From: Nocardiopsis sp. FR4
GTDB taxonomy: Bacteria; Actinomycetota; Actinomycetes; Streptosporangiales; Streptosporangiaceae
DNA: 64,000 nucleotides
Direction: 5' to 3'
NCBI RefSeq assembly: GCF_009830945.1
Contig: NZ_ML776454.1
Span: forward strand, 435,240-499,239
Position numbers and translations under genes: made by a program. Below the pieces are notes generated by a model, which saw only the letters and a program-made list of their open reading frames with translations, was not told the DNA's origin and did no database searches. Below are positions 63,501 to 64,000 of the stretch, one piece after another; within the stretch, counting starts at the first letter, position 1, and every line of letters begins with the position of its first letter.

Positions 63501-64000
63501 TCAGACCACCAGGCGGACCGGGTCGGCCTCCACCGGGCCGTACCGGTCCAGCTCGCGCCAGGCCCGGGCCAGGCGCCAGACCAGCTCCTCCCGTGTGGGG
63601 CGGTCGTAGGCGAAGGGCAGCCGGAAGTACTCGGCGTGGCGGTCGTCCTCTGAGGCGGACATGATGGCGCCGGGGACCAGCTCCACGTCGTGGCAGAGCG
63701 CGACCTGCACGTAGGAGCGGGCCCGCACGCCGGGCAGGCGCACCCACAGGGCGGCGCCGCCGTCGGGCCGCCGCCACTCCCAGGCGGGCAGGGCCTCGCG
63801 CAGCAGCCCCTCCATGTGGTCGAGGGCCTCGCGCAGCAGCTCGGAACGCTGCCGGGACAGCTCGTCGTAGCGCCGGATGAGCCGGACCGCCACCGCCTGG
63901 TCGAGCAGGGGGCTGGCCAGGTCGGCCAGGATCTTGCGGCGGCTCAGGCGCAGGGCCATCTCGGCGGGCGCGCGCAGCCAGCCCAGGCGGATCCCGGCCC
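63501..64000 (-). CDS. PLP-dependent aminotransferase domain, probably MocR-type regulator (partial)
   Basis: The C-terminal 165 or so residues of a fold-type I aminotransferase; the 5' part lies beyond the window. The visible start GIRLGWLRAPAEMALRLSRR corresponds to the segment just after the PLP lysine, followed by DLASPLLDQAVAVRLI, RRPDGGAALWVRLPG and YFRLPFAYDRPTREELVWRL. This pattern (G-x-R-x-G-W then a P-D-GG-A-x-LW block) is typical of the C-terminal domain of MocR/PdxR regulators, but a free aminotransferase cannot be excluded because the HTH would be off the edge. Confidence 0.75.
   Translation of the reverse strand, partial: AGIRLGWLRAPAEMALRLSRRKILADLASPLLDQAVAVRLIRRYDELSRQRSELLREALDHMEGLLREALPAWEWRRPDGGAALWVRLPGVRARSYVQVALCHDVELVPGAIMSASEDDRHAEYFRLPFAYDRPTREELVWRLARAWRELDRYGPVEADPVRLVV

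Overview
This 64 kb window is chromosomal DNA from a very high-G+C actinobacterium. Nearly every third codon position is G or C, GTG and TTG starts are common, and several genes appear to be leaderless. The gene order (DUF3046 and lhr; clgR, cinA, pgsA, rimO, a rodZ-like gene and ftsK; rnj and dapA; an egtABCD cluster) fits a Streptomyces/Nocardiopsis-type lineage. A Nocardiopsaceae member is my best guess, but I cannot prove it from the sequence. I found no rRNA, tRNA, CRISPR array, insertion sequence or prophage.

Layout. 1-5.5 kb: the edge of a DUF3046 gene, the helicase gene lhr and an acetyltransferase. 5.7-12.2 kb: a carbohydrate uptake locus with a divergent ROK repressor, a lipoprotein binding protein, two permeases and a GH3 (NagZ-like) glycosidase. 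It has no ATPase gene of its own, and a near-perfect palindrome lies in front of the repressor. 12.4-24.2 kb: housekeeping genes, namely an Rrf2 regulator, clgR, a tightly coupled rimO-pgsA-cinA run, a rodZ-like gene, ftsK, rnj, dapA and a small membrane protein. 24.2-32.7 kb: a GNAT enzyme, menA, dapB, the ergothioneine cluster egtA-egtB-egtC-egtD, an arylamine N-acetyltransferase and a VOC protein. A perfect CRP-type site (TGTGA-N6-TCACA) lies upstream of egtA. 32.7-38.6 kb: a five-gene peptide/nickel-type ABC importer operon in which all four junctions are 4-base start/stop overlaps. 38.8-47.4 kb: a membrane hydrolase, an O-methyltransferase, sbcD-sbcC, a small membrane protein and a CopD-CtaG fusion. 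47.8-52.6 kb: an allantoinase-like protein, alanine dehydrogenase, an enolase-superfamily protein and a MaoC-type hydratase. 52.7-61.5 kb: a cell-surface glycosylation cluster made of a tandemly duplicated pair of glycosyltransferase genes plus a membrane-anchored methyltransferase. 61.7-64 kb: a decayed acyltransferase gene, a superoxide dismutase and the edge of a MocR/aminotransferase gene.

The most unusual points are these. Two non-homologous enzyme-like genes flank ald, and both have lost their catalytic residues. The allantoinase-like protein keeps one of six expected metal ligands. The enolase-superfamily protein lacks the KxK pair, one metal ligand and the second catalytic lysine. Other notable features are the duplicated glycosyltransferase module with patches of near-identical DNA, the CRP-type palindrome before the ergothioneine genes, and a multiply deleted acyltransferase pseudogene. 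All function calls are made by eye from motifs and context. No database search was run.
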